Source of the DNA: Paenibacillus illinoisensis NBRC 15959
Lineage (GTDB): Bacteria > Bacillota > Bacilli > Paenibacillales > Paenibacillaceae
DNA: 64,000 nucleotides
Reading direction: 5' to 3'
NCBI RefSeq assembly: GCF_004000925.1
Contig: NZ_BIME01000004.1
Coordinates: 248,001-312,000 of the forward strand
Below are positions 8,029 through 16,003 of the stretch, piece by piece. Position 1 is the first letter of the stretch. Each line of letters starts with the position of its first letter. The notes under the pieces are model-generated. The model was given only the letters and a program-made list of their open reading frames with translations, had not been told where the DNA came from and did no database searches. Position numbers and translations under genes: made by a program.

Positions 8029-9609
8029 ATGGACAGAAAGCGGGTTTTAAATGAAATGATTGAAAACGATGGACAGCGCTTCCGTTTCAGTGAAGCTCCG
8101 GTATGGGCTTGGCAGCGAGCCTATTATGAGCAGCAAGGGCTGCAGGCCTGGACGGATAATCAGGTTCCACAATACATTACAAGCAATCCCATGATTGCGA
8201 CTGCATACGCGGAAATGATCTTTGGCTTCCTTCAAGACTTGGCTGCCAAGGGACAGACATCGGAGACAGTAACCATTCTGGAGTTGGGTGCTGGCGTAGG
8301 ACGCTTGGCTTTTCAAATGGTGACCAAACTATGCGAGCTCAGGGACTATGCTGCAACAACGCTGCCATCCTTTCGTTATGTAATGACGGATCTTGCTGCT
8401 GACAATGTTACGGGGTGGAGGGATCATCCGTCCATGCAGCCGTTGATCCAGCAAGGATTGCTTGATTTTGCACAATTTGATGCCATGCAGGACACGGAAT
8501 TAAATTTGACGGTAGCGGGTACGGTTATTCGCCCGGGTGAGCTGGGTCAGCCAATACTGATTATTGCCAACTACTTCTTTGATAGTATTCCTCAAGAATT
8601 GATCTATGTTGGTGAAGGGCAGATCTTTGAATGTGATGTTATGATATCGAATGCCGATGTTTCCACGAATCTTCAGCCTAATGAAATGTTGAAAAACATG
8701 GAGCTGAGTTATGCGTATCGTCCGGCACCGCAGTACAGTAAACCGGACTTTCCGTATCGAGATGTCATATCACTATACCAGGAAGAACTGGAAGACTCCC
8801 ATATTTTGTTCCCGGCCGCAGGACTCGCTTGCCTGGAACGTTTGGAGACTTTATCCCAATCCGGGTTTGTGCTTATTACAGCTGATAAAGGGGATCATCG
8901 ACTGGATCATTGGAAGTTTGCGGAGCCGCCTGAATTTGTTCTTCATGGCAGCTTCTCGTTGACGGCGAACTATCATGCAATTCAACATGTTTTTGAGCAG
9001 CGCGGAGCGCATGTTCGTTTTACATCACATCATTACAAAGATCTGAATATCGGATGTATGTTGATGGTAGAAGAGCCAATAAGCTACGTAAATATAAGAC
9101 TGGCTTATCTGCGAGAGATTGAGCGTTTTGGTCCAGATGACTTCTTCAGTATAAAAGAATGGTTCGACCATCAGCTAAGCAGAATGGAACTTAAGCAGCT
9201 TTTGCCCTTTTGGCGTTTGGGCAGGTATGATGCCGAATTTTTGATACATAGTGCCCAGAGAATATCTGATCTTCTCCCTGAGGCAAGTGATGAAGAGATG
9301 TTAGATATCCAGCATGGGATTCAGAGCATGTGGGCCTCCTATTACACAATGGAACAGATGGGGGATATTGCATTTCTAGCAGGGCAATTGTTGAATGAAA
9401 TGGGGATGTATGAGGACGCGAAACATTTTCTTGAACTTGCCCTGGAAGCAGATGGAGTGAAGCGCAGCTCGGCAGTATTATACGATTTGGCCGTGTGCTG
9501 TTATGAGCTGGAGCTTGAAAACGAAGCCTTGAATTACACCCGAGAAGTACTTGTGATGGAGCCTGATCATGAAGAAGCGTGTTCGTTGCTTCAAAGTTTG
9601 GAAAGTTGA
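8029..9609 (+). CDS. SAM-dependent methyltransferase (MidA-like) with C-terminal TPR repeats
   Basis: About 526 residues. The N-terminal half holds a Rossmann methyltransferase core: motif I is VTILELGAGVGRLAF, followed by an acidic strand (YVMTDLAADN) and the post-I region ILIIANYFFDSIPQEL, which matches the DUF185/MidA group of arginine methyltransferases (motif NELxDAxP-like, here NYFFDSIP). The last 110 residues form paired helices of TPR type (AKHFLELALEADGV, ALNYTREVLVMEPDH), a protein-interaction module. The start is uncertain: in-frame ATGs occur at 8011, 8029 and 8056, none with a strong ribosome site, and a possible -10 box covers the first. The gene continues 37 bases from the nitrilase-like gene, probably as one transcript. 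The methylated substrate is unknown. Confidence 0.8.
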   Translation: MDRKRVLNEMIENDGQRFRFSEAPVWAWQRAYYEQQGLQAWTDNQVPQYITSNPMIATAYAEMIFGFLQDLAAKGQTSETVTILELGAGVGRLAFQMVTKLCELRDYAATTLPSFRYVMTDLAADNVTGWRDHPSMQPLIQQGLLDFAQFDAMQDTELNLTVAGTVIRPGELGQPILIIANYFFDSIPQELIYVGEGQIFECDVMISNADVSTNLQPNEMLKNMELSYAYRPAPQYSKPDFPYRDVISLYQEELEDSHILFPAAGLACLERLETLSQSGFVLITADKGDHRLDHWKFAEPPEFVLHGSFSLTANYHAIQHVFEQRGAHVRFTSHHYKDLNIGCMLMVEEPISYVNIRLAYLREIERFGPDDFFSIKEWFDHQLSRMELKQLLPFWRLGRYDAEFLIHSAQRISDLLPEASDEEMLDIQHGIQSMWASYYTMEQMGDIAFLAGQLLNEMGMYEDAKHFLELALEADGVKRSSAVLYDLAVCCYELELENEALNYTREVLVMEPDHEEACSLLQSLES

Positions 9610-9646
9610 TCGTTATTCTCTTATTCATGAATGGGGGACAAATGAG

Positions 9647-10312
9647 ATGAAAATCCTGATTGGACAACCGAAACTGGAGCCAGCCCTTAACCAATTGGAA
9701 AGGGAACTTAGATCCAACCCTGATGTAGATATTGTGCTGTATCCAGAGGGTTATCTGAATCAGAATGTGGAAGAGGCACGAAGGTTGGCTGCGAAGTATG
9801 AAACGATGATTGTGTCCGGACACCGCAGATTGGATGAGAGACCCAAGGATCGAGCCATCATTATGAATAAGGCTGGAGACATCGTGCTTGAAAAGGCTAA
9901 ATACACACCTGCCACTACGGTTGAGGAGGCTGGCTGGGTAATCAGTACTTTGTTGTGTGACGAATTGGTGCGGCAGGGTTTTCGTAAGGAGTCTGATGGG
10001 CAGATTCATCTGGTCATGCATTCCATCGGTGTTGGGATGTTCAGTGAGGAGCAATATGCGGAATGGCTGGAGGAGGCAAGGCAGATTGCGATTGCGGAGC
10101 AGTGTGTGATCATGGGGACAAGCCATGCTGACGGAGCTTATCGGGACTCGGACATCAGTATTCCAATTGCCTACTGCATCGCTCCGAGTGGCAATATTCT
10201 GCTCGAATCGAGAAACGATACTCGGACCCGAATCATTGACCTGAAAGCAGTGGGGACAGGGCAGGACTGGATGGCAGCTGACTTGAATATCAGTGTATTT
10301 TGCCTGGAATAG
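9647..10312 (+). CDS. Short nitrilase-superfamily (carbon-nitrogen hydrolase) protein
   Basis: A 221-residue protein with the nitrilase triad in order: Glu34 in LYPEGYL, Lys85 in EKAKYTP and Cys104 in STLLCDEL. The ATG is chosen because GGGGGAC precedes it at about 8 bases; an upstream in-frame start would lie inside the methyltransferase gene. Typical nitrilases are 260-330 residues. The shortening falls after the cysteine and in the C-terminal part, where the usual dimer-forming segment is reduced. The family splits amides, nitriles or omega-amides; the substrate here cannot be read. It may share a transcript with the upstream methyltransferase. Confidence 0.7.
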   Translation: MKILIGQPKLEPALNQLERELRSNPDVDIVLYPEGYLNQNVEEARRLAAKYETMIVSGHRRLDERPKDRAIIMNKAGDIVLEKAKYTPATTVEEAGWVISTLLCDELVRQGFRKESDGQIHLVMHSIGVGMFSEEQYAEWLEEARQIAIAEQCVIMGTSHADGAYRDSDISIPIAYCIAPSGNILLESRNDTRTRIIDLKAVGTGQDWMAADLNISVFCLE

Positions 10313-10370
10313 TTAATTTGGATTGGGCGTAGTAGATTGGGGATATGCCCGGTCAATCGAGCTGATATGG

Positions 10371-10379
10371 CATATGTTA
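10371..10379 (+). promoter_or_regulatory. Mother-cell sigma-type -10 element (CATATGTTA)
   Basis: Matches CATANNNTA at 35 bases before the YjcZ start. No clear -35; tentative. Confidence 0.35.
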
Positions 10380-10413
10380 TGGCATACCTTGAAATTCAAA
10401 GGAGGCCAATCAA

Positions 10414-10539
10414 ATGAGTCAAGTTGGATACGGTTGTAACAATGTTGGTGGAGTAGGATACGGTATGTGTACTTCTACTGCGGCAATTCTGGTACTCTTC
10501 ATTCTGCTCGTCATCATCACAAAATCGTTCTGGTGTTAA
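10414..10539 (+). CDS. YjcZ-family sporulation micro-protein, 41 aa
   Basis: Starts at ATG with AAAGGAGG nine bases upstream. The 41 residues have the YjcZ family pattern: a glycine/tyrosine-rich head (VGYGCNN, GVGYGMC) and one hydrophobic helix (AILVLFILLVIITKSFW). Such proteins are abundant in Bacillales spore inner membranes or coats and made late in sporulation. A paralogue lies at 21267 with the near-identical helix AILVLFILLVII. A terminator follows at once. Confidence 0.9.
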   Translation: MSQVGYGCNNVGGVGYGMCTSTAAILVLFILLVIITKSFWC

Positions 10540-10574
10540 TTCGTACCTGGTAACGGAACGGAAGGATCATTCAA

Positions 10575-10604
10575 GGCTCTGCTGAGATCTCAGCGGGGCC
10601 TTTC
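10575..10604 (+). terminator. Rho-independent terminator
   Basis: GGCTCTGCTGAGA pairs with TCTCAGCGGGGCC, followed by TTT. Confidence 0.7.
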
Positions 10605-10707
10605 CTATGTGGATAAGAGAAGTATCAGCGAGCCTTGCATTTGACAAGCGAAAACAATGTGCTTAAAATCACATAAGAGACTAAATTTAGAGATTGAAGG
10701 GATCGTA

Positions 10708-11037
10708 ATGCCGTTTATTCGCTTTAGAGGATTCACAGGTCATCAATTGGAGGGAACTGTCCCCCGGATTACTGAGCAGATGGCTCTCATTTGTAATATT
10801 CCACGAGAAAGACTGAAGGCAGAGCGTTATGATGTACAAGCTCTCACCCCATCTCCCGCCTCGATTGAGATCCTGATGTTTCAGCGTGATCAGGAAGTTC
10901 ACAATCGCATTGCATCTTCCATCCATGGTATTCTGGCAGACGAAGGCCTTTCTGATGCTCATATTTTCTTCAATATCCTGTCCCCGACTTTATATTACAA
11001 GCAAGGCAAGCCGCTAACCGATTACCCGTTAGATTAG
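10708..11037 (+). CDS. DUF1904 family protein
   Basis: A 109-residue cytosolic protein beginning MPFIRFRG, the usual start of the DUF1904 family, with alternating strands and helices like the tautomerase fold (Phe3 replaces no essential Pro: Pro2 is retained, as in tautomerases). The ATG has GAAGGG upstream; an earlier in-frame ATG would add 17 residues with no family match. Function is unknown. The Pro2 start and length of about 110 suggest a 4-oxalocrotonate-tautomerase-like fold, which is an inference. Ends in a two-sided terminator region shared with the convergent MFS gene. Confidence 0.8.
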   Translation: MPFIRFRGFTGHQLEGTVPRITEQMALICNIPRERLKAERYDVQALTPSPASIEILMFQRDQEVHNRIASSIHGILADEGLSDAHIFFNILSPTLYYKQGKPLTDYPLD

Positions 11038-11067
11038 ATAATGAACCGACCAGCGCATATGGTTTTC

Positions 11068-11106
11068 AAAAAAAATAGGCTGTTCCGCCAATGTTCGGAA
11101 CAGCCT
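11068..11106 (-). terminator. Rho-independent terminator for the MFS gene
   Basis: Read on the minus strand, AGGCTGTTCCG pairs with CGGAACAGCCT and is followed by a T-rich run (A-run at 11068-11076 on the plus strand). Confidence 0.85.
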
Positions 11107-11108
11107 GG

Positions 11109-11140
11109 GACGAGCAGAGATCTGCTCGTCTTTTATTTTA
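11109..11140 (+). terminator. Rho-independent terminator after the DUF1904 gene
   Basis: Perfect 22-base palindrome GACGAGCAGAG/ATCTGCTCGTC (written as two halves), followed by TTTTATTTTA. Confidence 0.8.
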
Positions 11141-11141
11141 T

Positions 11142-11948
11142 TCAAAAATGCCTATGCTCGGATCGAGCGGGCTGGCGTGCTTGAATTATTTCGGAAGAAA
11201 ACATAGATGAAAGAATTAGCACGGCTCCTCCCATGAGATAGACCAGCCAGATTCCTGACTCATCCGCAACCCATCCAAACAAGATGGCAGACACACCGAA
11301 AGCTGCAGTCAATAACAGGCCCTCCCGGAGGACATTTCGATAAGGACGTTCAAGATGTCTGAGGTCCCCCATTGCAGTAGTGTCATCGAGGAGTAAACCG
11401 ATGGCGACCATAAGCGTCAAGCTGGCCCATGACATGGCTGCAGCTGCCCAGAATGTCTGTGAAGCTTCCCATTGACTGACAAGCAAACCGGCTATCGCAT
11501 ATCCAACAATGGTTGCGGTTTGGCTGGAGAAGGATAGCAGGCGTTTCGTTTTTGCGAGCTCTTCGTCTTGTACAGCAAGTCGGGGGGTGATGTTGTCAAG
11601 CACCAGCGACTCCCAGCCCTCCAGAAAGGAAAGAACGGTGATAACGGTCAGTAAGACCGGGATATGTAAAGTCAGGTAAGGAAGTGATATGGCAATTCCG
11701 GTGAACGTAAGCGTCTTAGCTACTGGAATGCCAATAAGCAGTTTGACCACAGCGAAACGTCCCACAAGCCAGGGAGAGGTTAAGGCTGCCATAATTCGTG
11801 CCGTCATCTGAATGAAAGGAAAGAGTACGGCATAGAGTACCGATCCGGTCTGTCCATAGACCAGTAAAGTGATAACCATGATATATAATACATGTATAAA
11901 GGATAGGAGTGTCTTCGCAGCCCAGTATGGGTAGAAAATGATGTTCAT
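11142..11948 (-). CDS. Shortened MFS-type transporter, probable internal deletion
   Basis: A 268-residue membrane protein; MFS transporters are normally about 400 residues with 12 helices. The first six helices look complete (LLSFIHVLYIMVITLLV through MSWASLTLMVAIGLLL), including the family-like loop EDLAxTK-type segment (DEELAKTKRLLSFSSQ). After RNVLREGLLL the sequence jumps to AFGVSAILFGWVADESGIWLVYLMGG, which resembles the last one or two helices of an MFS protein. So about four helices seem missing in frame. It may be a non-functional relic or a small membrane protein kept for another purpose. Starts at ATG; the upstream ribosome site (AAAGGG) is moderate. Confidence 0.7.
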   Translation of the reverse strand: MNIIFYPYWAAKTLLSFIHVLYIMVITLLVYGQTGSVLYAVLFPFIQMTARIMAALTSPWLVGRFAVVKLLIGIPVAKTLTFTGIAISLPYLTLHIPVLLTVITVLSFLEGWESLVLDNITPRLAVQDEELAKTKRLLSFSSQTATIVGYAIAGLLVSQWEASQTFWAAAAMSWASLTLMVAIGLLLDDTTAMGDLRHLERPYRNVLREGLLLTAAFGVSAILFGWVADESGIWLVYLMGGAVLILSSMFSSEIIQARQPARSEHRHF

Positions 11949-12118
11949 GCATAGATGCCCTTTCTAGGTTCATATATATTCAGTACTCGCTGAAATAACA
12001 ATACTAATAGTAAAGGGATGGAGGTCAATGCACCACAAATAAAATTATCATTTTCTGTTCATTGATAGCTCAAAAAGCAGTTATCCGTGTGGACAACTGC
12101 TTCATAAGTATATGCTCT

Positions 12119-12307
12119 TCAGGCTGCTGCAAGTGTAAAAGCAATAATCAGCATAACCAAACTGGTCATTCGGGTGAACGTCATATAAGGCTTACTGGGT
12201 TCGGACTCTCCCTTGGAAATCCATCCATAACGGAGATACCATCCGAATTTGGGAAAACAGAGATTGATAATGCAAAGTGTCATGAAAATAAAAAAGAGGG
12301 TTCTCAT
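12119..12307 (-). CDS. DUF6199-like small membrane protein, 62 aa
   Basis: Starts at the ATG preceded by GGAAGGAAGATTGGGC, giving 62 residues. Two hydrophobic helices (LFFIFMTLCIINLCF and SLVMLIIAFTLAAA) enclose a loop with WYLRYGWISKGESEPSKPY, the W/ySWxxKGxxEPS pattern seen in DUF6199 proteins. Function unknown. It lies 40 bases downstream of the 23-residue micro-protein in the same direction, so the two are probably co-transcribed. Confidence 0.65.
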   Translation of the reverse strand: MRTLFFIFMTLCIINLCFPKFGWYLRYGWISKGESEPSKPYMTFTRMTSLVMLIIAFTLAAA

Positions 12308-12347
12308 GCCCAATCTTCCTTCCTTGTTTGCATGACCCGAATCGAAA

Positions 12348-12419
12348 TTAACGACGTCTGCGTCTAGTGAAGAAGTACAATACCAGAATAACAATAATAA
12401 CAATCAACAGAAATTTCAT
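12348..12419 (-). CDS. Membrane micro-protein with poly-arginine tail, 23 aa
   Basis: An ATG with a perfect AGGAGG site 8 bases upstream opens a 23-codon frame: one hydrophobic helix (FLLIVIIVILVLYFF) and a C-terminal run of five arginines. The positive-inside rule puts the tail in the cytosol. Such single-pass micro-proteins often regulate membrane enzymes, but there is no direct clue here. It is too short for most gene finders. Confidence 0.65.
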   Translation of the reverse strand: MKFLLIVIIVILVLYFFTRRRRR

Positions 12420-12598
12420 GATGTGTTCCTCCTGACGGATTGGTGTGAGTTAAGCGTATTTTACCCACAAACCACATCATTTGAATAACTGTGTTACAAT
12501 TAAATATATTGATTTCGGTTGATCCAAGACCCAATTGTTATCATTCTAATTATATATTCATTTGATGCAACGGACCACAAGAAAACAGGAGGGGAAGC

Positions 12599-13753
12599 AT
12601 GAGCATCCAAAATAAGCACTCCATACCCATTCAGTGGGAGTTTTTAATATCCAAGCTTAAATCTTCCGTTACTGTGGTCGATGCAACTTCACCAGAGCAA
12701 CCATTGATATATGTCAATGAACAGTTCACTGCTCTGACAGGCTATACCTTTGAAGAAGTCGTTGGACAGAACTGCCGATTCCTTCAGGGGAGGGACACGA
12801 ATCCCGAAACTGTAAGCAAAATTCGTAAGGCTCTTAATCGGCAGGAGTCCATTAAAATTGATATTTTAAACTATACCAAAAGTGGTCAACAATTCTGGAA
12901 CGAATTGAACATTGATCCCATATTTGATGATGAGGGACAGTGTCTCTTCTTTGTTGGCATACAATATGACATCTCTGAACGGAAATATGCCGAAGAGCAG
13001 CTTCGCAGGGCGGCCAGGATGGCGGAGATGAACAGCAGGGGACACCTGGAGTTTATCGGAAAATTAAATCATGAACTGCGCACACCGCTCAATGGGATTA
13101 TGGGTATGATCGAGTTAACGAGCATGGGTGAAATCAGTGAGGAGCAAAAAGAATATTTGGACCTCGCCCGTCAGTCCGGTGAAGCCCTGCTCAATATTGT
13201 GAATAACAGTCTCGACATGGCGAAACTGGGGCGCGGCAAGATGGAAGTTGAACAGATCGAATTTCAGCCCCTTAAGCTCATTCAACAGATCGTTAGAACG
13301 CACGAGCCTGCGGCTAAACAGAAGAAGGTTCAATTGCGCTGTCAGGCCGACATGCAGGTACCGGACGTTTTGGTTGGGGATCCGTTGCGTTTGCGTCAAG
13401 TACTGGATAACCTGCTGAGCAATGCGATTAAGTTCACGGAGCAAGGTGCAGTGTTACTGCAGCTTGATGTGAAGGAACAACACGGGGACTCCATTACCTT
13501 GCTGTTCACCGTAAGTGATACAGGAATTGGCATTCCTGAAGAGAAGCTACATCAATTATTTGAGGCGTTCACCCAGACGGATGTATCTCATGCCCGCAGA
13601 TTTGGTGGCAGTGGATTGGGATTGACCATCTGTAAGGAACTGCTTGAATTGATGCAGGGGGACATTGCTGTAGAGAGTGTACCAGGGCAGGGAACGCATT
13701 TCCATGTAACACTACCGCTGTTACGGCAGCAGGCTATCCCACATGTAGGATAA
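12599..13753 (+). CDS. LOV-domain (blue-light) sensor histidine kinase
   Basis: A 384-residue soluble kinase, ATG with AGGAGGGGAAGC upstream. Residues 15-128 form a PAS domain with the complete LOV signature GQNCRFLQG; Cys59 is the residue that binds flavin under blue light. The flavin contacts NYTKSG (Asn91) and FVGIQYD (Gln122) are also present. HisKA follows with the H-box NHELRTPLN (His158), then the ATPase with N-box (DNLLSNAIKF), G1 (DTGIGIP), F-box and G2 (GGSGLGLTI). There is no membrane segment. The HisKA/ATPase sequence is of the hybrid-kinase type but no receiver domain is attached and no response regulator lies next to it, so it probably signals to a distant partner. YtvA in Bacillus is LOV-STAS; LOV kinases are better known from Proteobacteria. 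Confidence 0.9.
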   Translation: MSIQNKHSIPIQWEFLISKLKSSVTVVDATSPEQPLIYVNEQFTALTGYTFEEVVGQNCRFLQGRDTNPETVSKIRKALNRQESIKIDILNYTKSGQQFWNELNIDPIFDDEGQCLFFVGIQYDISERKYAEEQLRRAARMAEMNSRGHLEFIGKLNHELRTPLNGIMGMIELTSMGEISEEQKEYLDLARQSGEALLNIVNNSLDMAKLGRGKMEVEQIEFQPLKLIQQIVRTHEPAAKQKKVQLRCQADMQVPDVLVGDPLRLRQVLDNLLSNAIKFTEQGAVLLQLDVKEQHGDSITLLFTVSDTGIGIPEEKLHQLFEAFTQTDVSHARRFGGSGLGLTICKELLELMQGDIAVESVPGQGTHFHVTLPLLRQQAIPHVG

Positions 13754-13782
13754 CAAGCGGTTAATAAGAATAAACGGAAAGA

Positions 13783-13815
13783 AGACAGTTCGGGGTAATG
13801 CGGACTGTCTTTTTG
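13783..13815 (+). terminator. Rho-independent terminator after the LOV kinase
   Basis: AAGACAGT pairs with ACTGTCTT around a loop containing GGGGTAATG, then T-run. Confidence 0.7.
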
Positions 13816-13872
13816 GTATTGTTTCACGAACGAACGTTCTGGTATAATGCAAGAGGGAACGGGGGAGACAGC

Positions 13873-14358
13873 ATGAAGAGGAAGCGCACAAGGAAGAAGA
13901 AAAACAAAGGTTGGAGCAATCTTAAGAAATCGTTTATTACGCTGGTAACGCTGGTGGTTCTGGCTGTCTTTGCCTGGTTCGAGGGAGAATTGCCGCTGGA
14001 TCTGCCATCCCCGTTTAATGGGAGCAGTCAGGGCGTGGATCACACCATTACCTTTCCCTCAGATCGGTATCCGGAGACCGCGAAGCATATCAAGGACGCC
14101 ATCAAGGCAGGGCACTCGGATGTATGCACGATTGATCGTGAGGGCGCAGACGCCAATCGCGACCTGTCACTCAAGGGTGTACCCGTGAAGAAAGGGAAGG
14201 ATCGGGATGAGTGGCCCATGGCCATGTGTGCTGAAGGCGGGTCAAATGCAGATATCGAGTACATTACGCCCAAGGACAACCGCGGAGCGGGTTCATGGGT
14301 TGGTAATCAGCTGAGTACATATCCGGATGGAACACGGGTGAAGTTTGTTGTAAAGTAG
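13873..14358 (+). CDS. NucA/NucB-type extracellular deoxyribonuclease
   Basis: A 161-residue protein with a very basic N-terminus ([11 protein letters not shown]), one hydrophobic helix ([14 protein letters not shown]) acting as signal or anchor, and a NucB-like domain. The key motifs are [14 protein letters not shown] and [19 protein letters not shown], which contain the Asp, Glu and Asn of this endonuclease family. NucB degrades DNA from dead mother cells and biofilm matrix. The ATG is used because GGGAACGGGGGAGAC stands just upstream; an earlier in-frame start has no ribosome site. Single gene with terminator. Confidence 0.87.
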   Translation: MKRKRTRKKKNKGWSNLKKSFITLVTLVVLAVFAWFEGELPLDLPSPFNGSSQGVDHTITFPSDRYPETAKHIKDAIKAGHSDVCTIDREGADANRDLSLKGVPVKKGKDRDEWPMAMCAEGGSNADIEYITPKDNRGAGSWVGNQLSTYPDGTRVKFVVK

Positions 14359-14390
14359 CTTGAGATTTTAAGCCCACCATATACCAAAGC

Positions 14391-14422
14391 AAAACCAGAC
14401 CCGTGAGGGTCTGGTTTTTGGT
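14391..14422 (+). terminator. Rho-independent terminator
   Basis: AACCAGACCC, loop GTGA, GGGTCTGGTT, T-run. Confidence 0.9.
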
Positions 14423-14438
14423 TTAATCAGCGATAGAG

Positions 14439-14675
14439 CTACAGATCTGCAATACTCAACTGCAGGCCCTTCATATGATGGGAACGGATACTCAGTATGC
14501 GGGTAACCTGCTCAACCTCATCAAAAGGAATCCAAAGGTTTCCCTGGACCGTACGAAGGGTAAGAATGGATGAGTCAGCAGAACGCTCGGGAAATCCGGT
14601 CACCGTTTGACCGCTGGTGTTGCGAACTACAATTTGTTGATTACGACGAATGGCAATTTCTACCTCTTTTTTCAT
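14439..14675 (-). CDS. Small hypothetical protein, 78 aa
   Basis: Starts at ATG after ACCAGGAGC. The product is beta-rich without membrane segments: VEIAIRRNQQIVVRNTSGQTVTG, SSILTLRTVQGNLWIPFDEV. The pattern (short strands, a GNLWIPFDEVEQV turn) is that of a small SH3-like or Sm-like barrel such as YolD-type proteins; the assignment is a guess from pattern only. It lies convergent to the nuclease gene and shares no operon. Confidence 0.55.
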   Translation of the reverse strand: MKKEVEIAIRRNQQIVVRNTSGQTVTGFPERSADSSILTLRTVQGNLWIPFDEVEQVTRILSIRSHHMKGLQLSIADL

Positions 14676-14902
14676 AAGACATTGCTCCTGGTTATGAGAT
14701 GGTTGCTTAATATGTCAATAATTTCAATGGTTAATTTGGCTTCTTTATCTAGTCTATCAGAACTAGGTATGGATTTCCAGAAAAGAAATAAATCCTTCCG
14801 GTTTAGGTGAATTGTCTTATGGAATAGATGGTTTGTTTAGACCTTTGATCCAAGACGGATTAACGTTGCGTTTATTACATGTCCTATTAGGGAGGGAACG
14901 GA

Positions 14903-15361
14903 ATGACACAATTATTGGTTGGGCTGGTTCAAACGGAGAACGAAGCGATTATCATGCTTAACAAGCTCAAGGAAGCAGGATTGGAAGCGGAAGCGATGGG
15001 GGTTGTGGCGAAGGAGCATTTGGATCTTGATTTGATCAGCGAAAAAGCAGGTCTGGACAAACCGTTGAAGGGTGCTGGTACAGATGGTGCATTCGGCGTC
15101 TTCAAGGGTGTACTCGCAGCATTGGGAAAACGCATGGACCAGACGATCTCTGCGGGCAAAGCGGTTCGCCGACTGGCTGGCAATGAAATTGGAGGAGAAA
15201 CGGATGATCTCGTTCTTACTTTGGCAGAAGCCGGCATTGCTGAAGAGGATGCTCAGTATTATGAGCAGTGGCTTCTTCAGGATCACTTCCTTATCGTGGT
15301 GGAATGCAGTGAGGAAGAGGCTGCCCACATTGCACCGATTGTGAAGGGGGAAAATGCGTAG
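14903..15361 (+). CDS. General stress protein, YflT/GSP17M-like
   Basis: A 152-residue soluble protein. The N-terminus has the pattern of the YflT/heat-induced stress domain: a ferredoxin-like half (LLVGLVQTENEAIIMLNKLKEAGLEAEAMGVVA) followed by a helical Gly/Ala-rich middle (GAGTDGAFGVFKGVLAALG), which in family members can insert near membranes. The C-terminal half ends with a second strand pattern (HFLIVVECSEEEAAHIAPIV). ATG with AGGGAGGGAACGG upstream. Such proteins are SigB-dependent in Bacillus; I did not find a convincing SigB promoter. Function is unknown. Confidence 0.75.
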   Translation: MTQLLVGLVQTENEAIIMLNKLKEAGLEAEAMGVVAKEHLDLDLISEKAGLDKPLKGAGTDGAFGVFKGVLAALGKRMDQTISAGKAVRRLAGNEIGGETDDLVLTLAEAGIAEEDAQYYEQWLLQDHFLIVVECSEEEAAHIAPIVKGENA

Positions 15362-15468
15362 AACAGGATTCTTGCAACTTTTTAGTTTAATTTAAGCCTG
15401 ATTTTAGGTTTCTTTAATGTTGGGGCGGTATTATGATCTCACACCTCCCTTAATATAGATGGTTTATA

Positions 15469-15531
15469 GAAAGTCCGGGACCGCAACTCGGACTTTCTAG
15501 GCACTGCCAGCTGACGCTGGTAGTGCCTTTT
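15469..15531 (+). terminator. Tandem hairpins, second one a strong terminator
   Basis: First hairpin GAAAGTCCG/CGGACTTTC with an 11-base loop and no T-run, then GGCACTGCCAGC, TGAC, GCTGGTAGTGCC and TTTT. The first could be an attenuator, a processed 3' RNA or a redundant terminator. Confidence 0.8.
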
Positions 15532-15576
15532 CACTTTTTTATGATAGTTGTATTTTTAAAAAAAATAAATTATATG

Positions 15577-15605
15577 TTGCATAATGTTCAGTCCTATGAT
15601 AAGAT
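15577..15605 (+). promoter_or_regulatory. Sigma-A promoter of tRNA-Leu
   Basis: TTGCAT, 17 bases, TAAGAT; about 40 bases before the tRNA. Confidence 0.6.
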
Positions 15606-15645
15606 ATTTCTTGTCGCCTCAAGTAATAAAGTAATACATACATAT

Positions 15646-15731
15646 GCCGGGGTGGCGGAATTGGCAGACGCACAGGACTTAAAATCCTGCGGTAGGTGAC
15701 TACCGTACCGGTTCGATCCCGGTCCTCGGCA
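15646..15731 (+). tRNA. tRNA-Leu (TAA)
   Basis: An 86-nt class II tRNA with long variable arm (GGTAGGTGACTACC), acceptor GCCGGGG/CCTCGGC, anticodon loop CTTAAAA and T-arm GGTTCGATCCC. CCA is not encoded. Confidence 0.95.
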
Positions 15732-15742
15732 TCCTTATTAAG

Positions 15743-15790
15743 AAGATCGCATGACGCTTGTTGAACAAGCTGTCGATGCGATCTTTTTTT
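15743..15790 (+). terminator. Rho-independent terminator of tRNA-Leu
   Basis: AAGATCGCAT pairs with ATGCGATCTT around an inner CTTGT/ACAAG stem, then T-run. Confidence 0.9.
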
Positions 15791-16003
15791 ATACCCTTTT
15801 GAGCCTATGGAATTGAATTTCCGGGCCTTTCGGGTTCATAAACCGAAATTGTACATAATACATATCAGGAGATGTCTAGTTGCCTCTGGCTGTAAGTTAG
15901 GAAGACATGAAACGATGGTGTATACTATCCATAGGCATAAATTACCTTTATCTTGCGGAACTCAAGGAAGCAAAATAAATTTCTTTTGATGGAGGATCAG
16001 CAT

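Noticed and set aside
9191..10126. 311-codon minus-strand frame over the methyltransferase/nitrilase-like genes
   Set aside because: Crosses the boundary of two supported genes, His/Leu/Ser-rich product typical of a shadow, no ribosome site.
15807..15989. 60-codon frame between tRNA-Leu and the M16C gene
   Set aside because: No ribosome site, no recognisable composition, overlaps the probable promoter of the protease gene.
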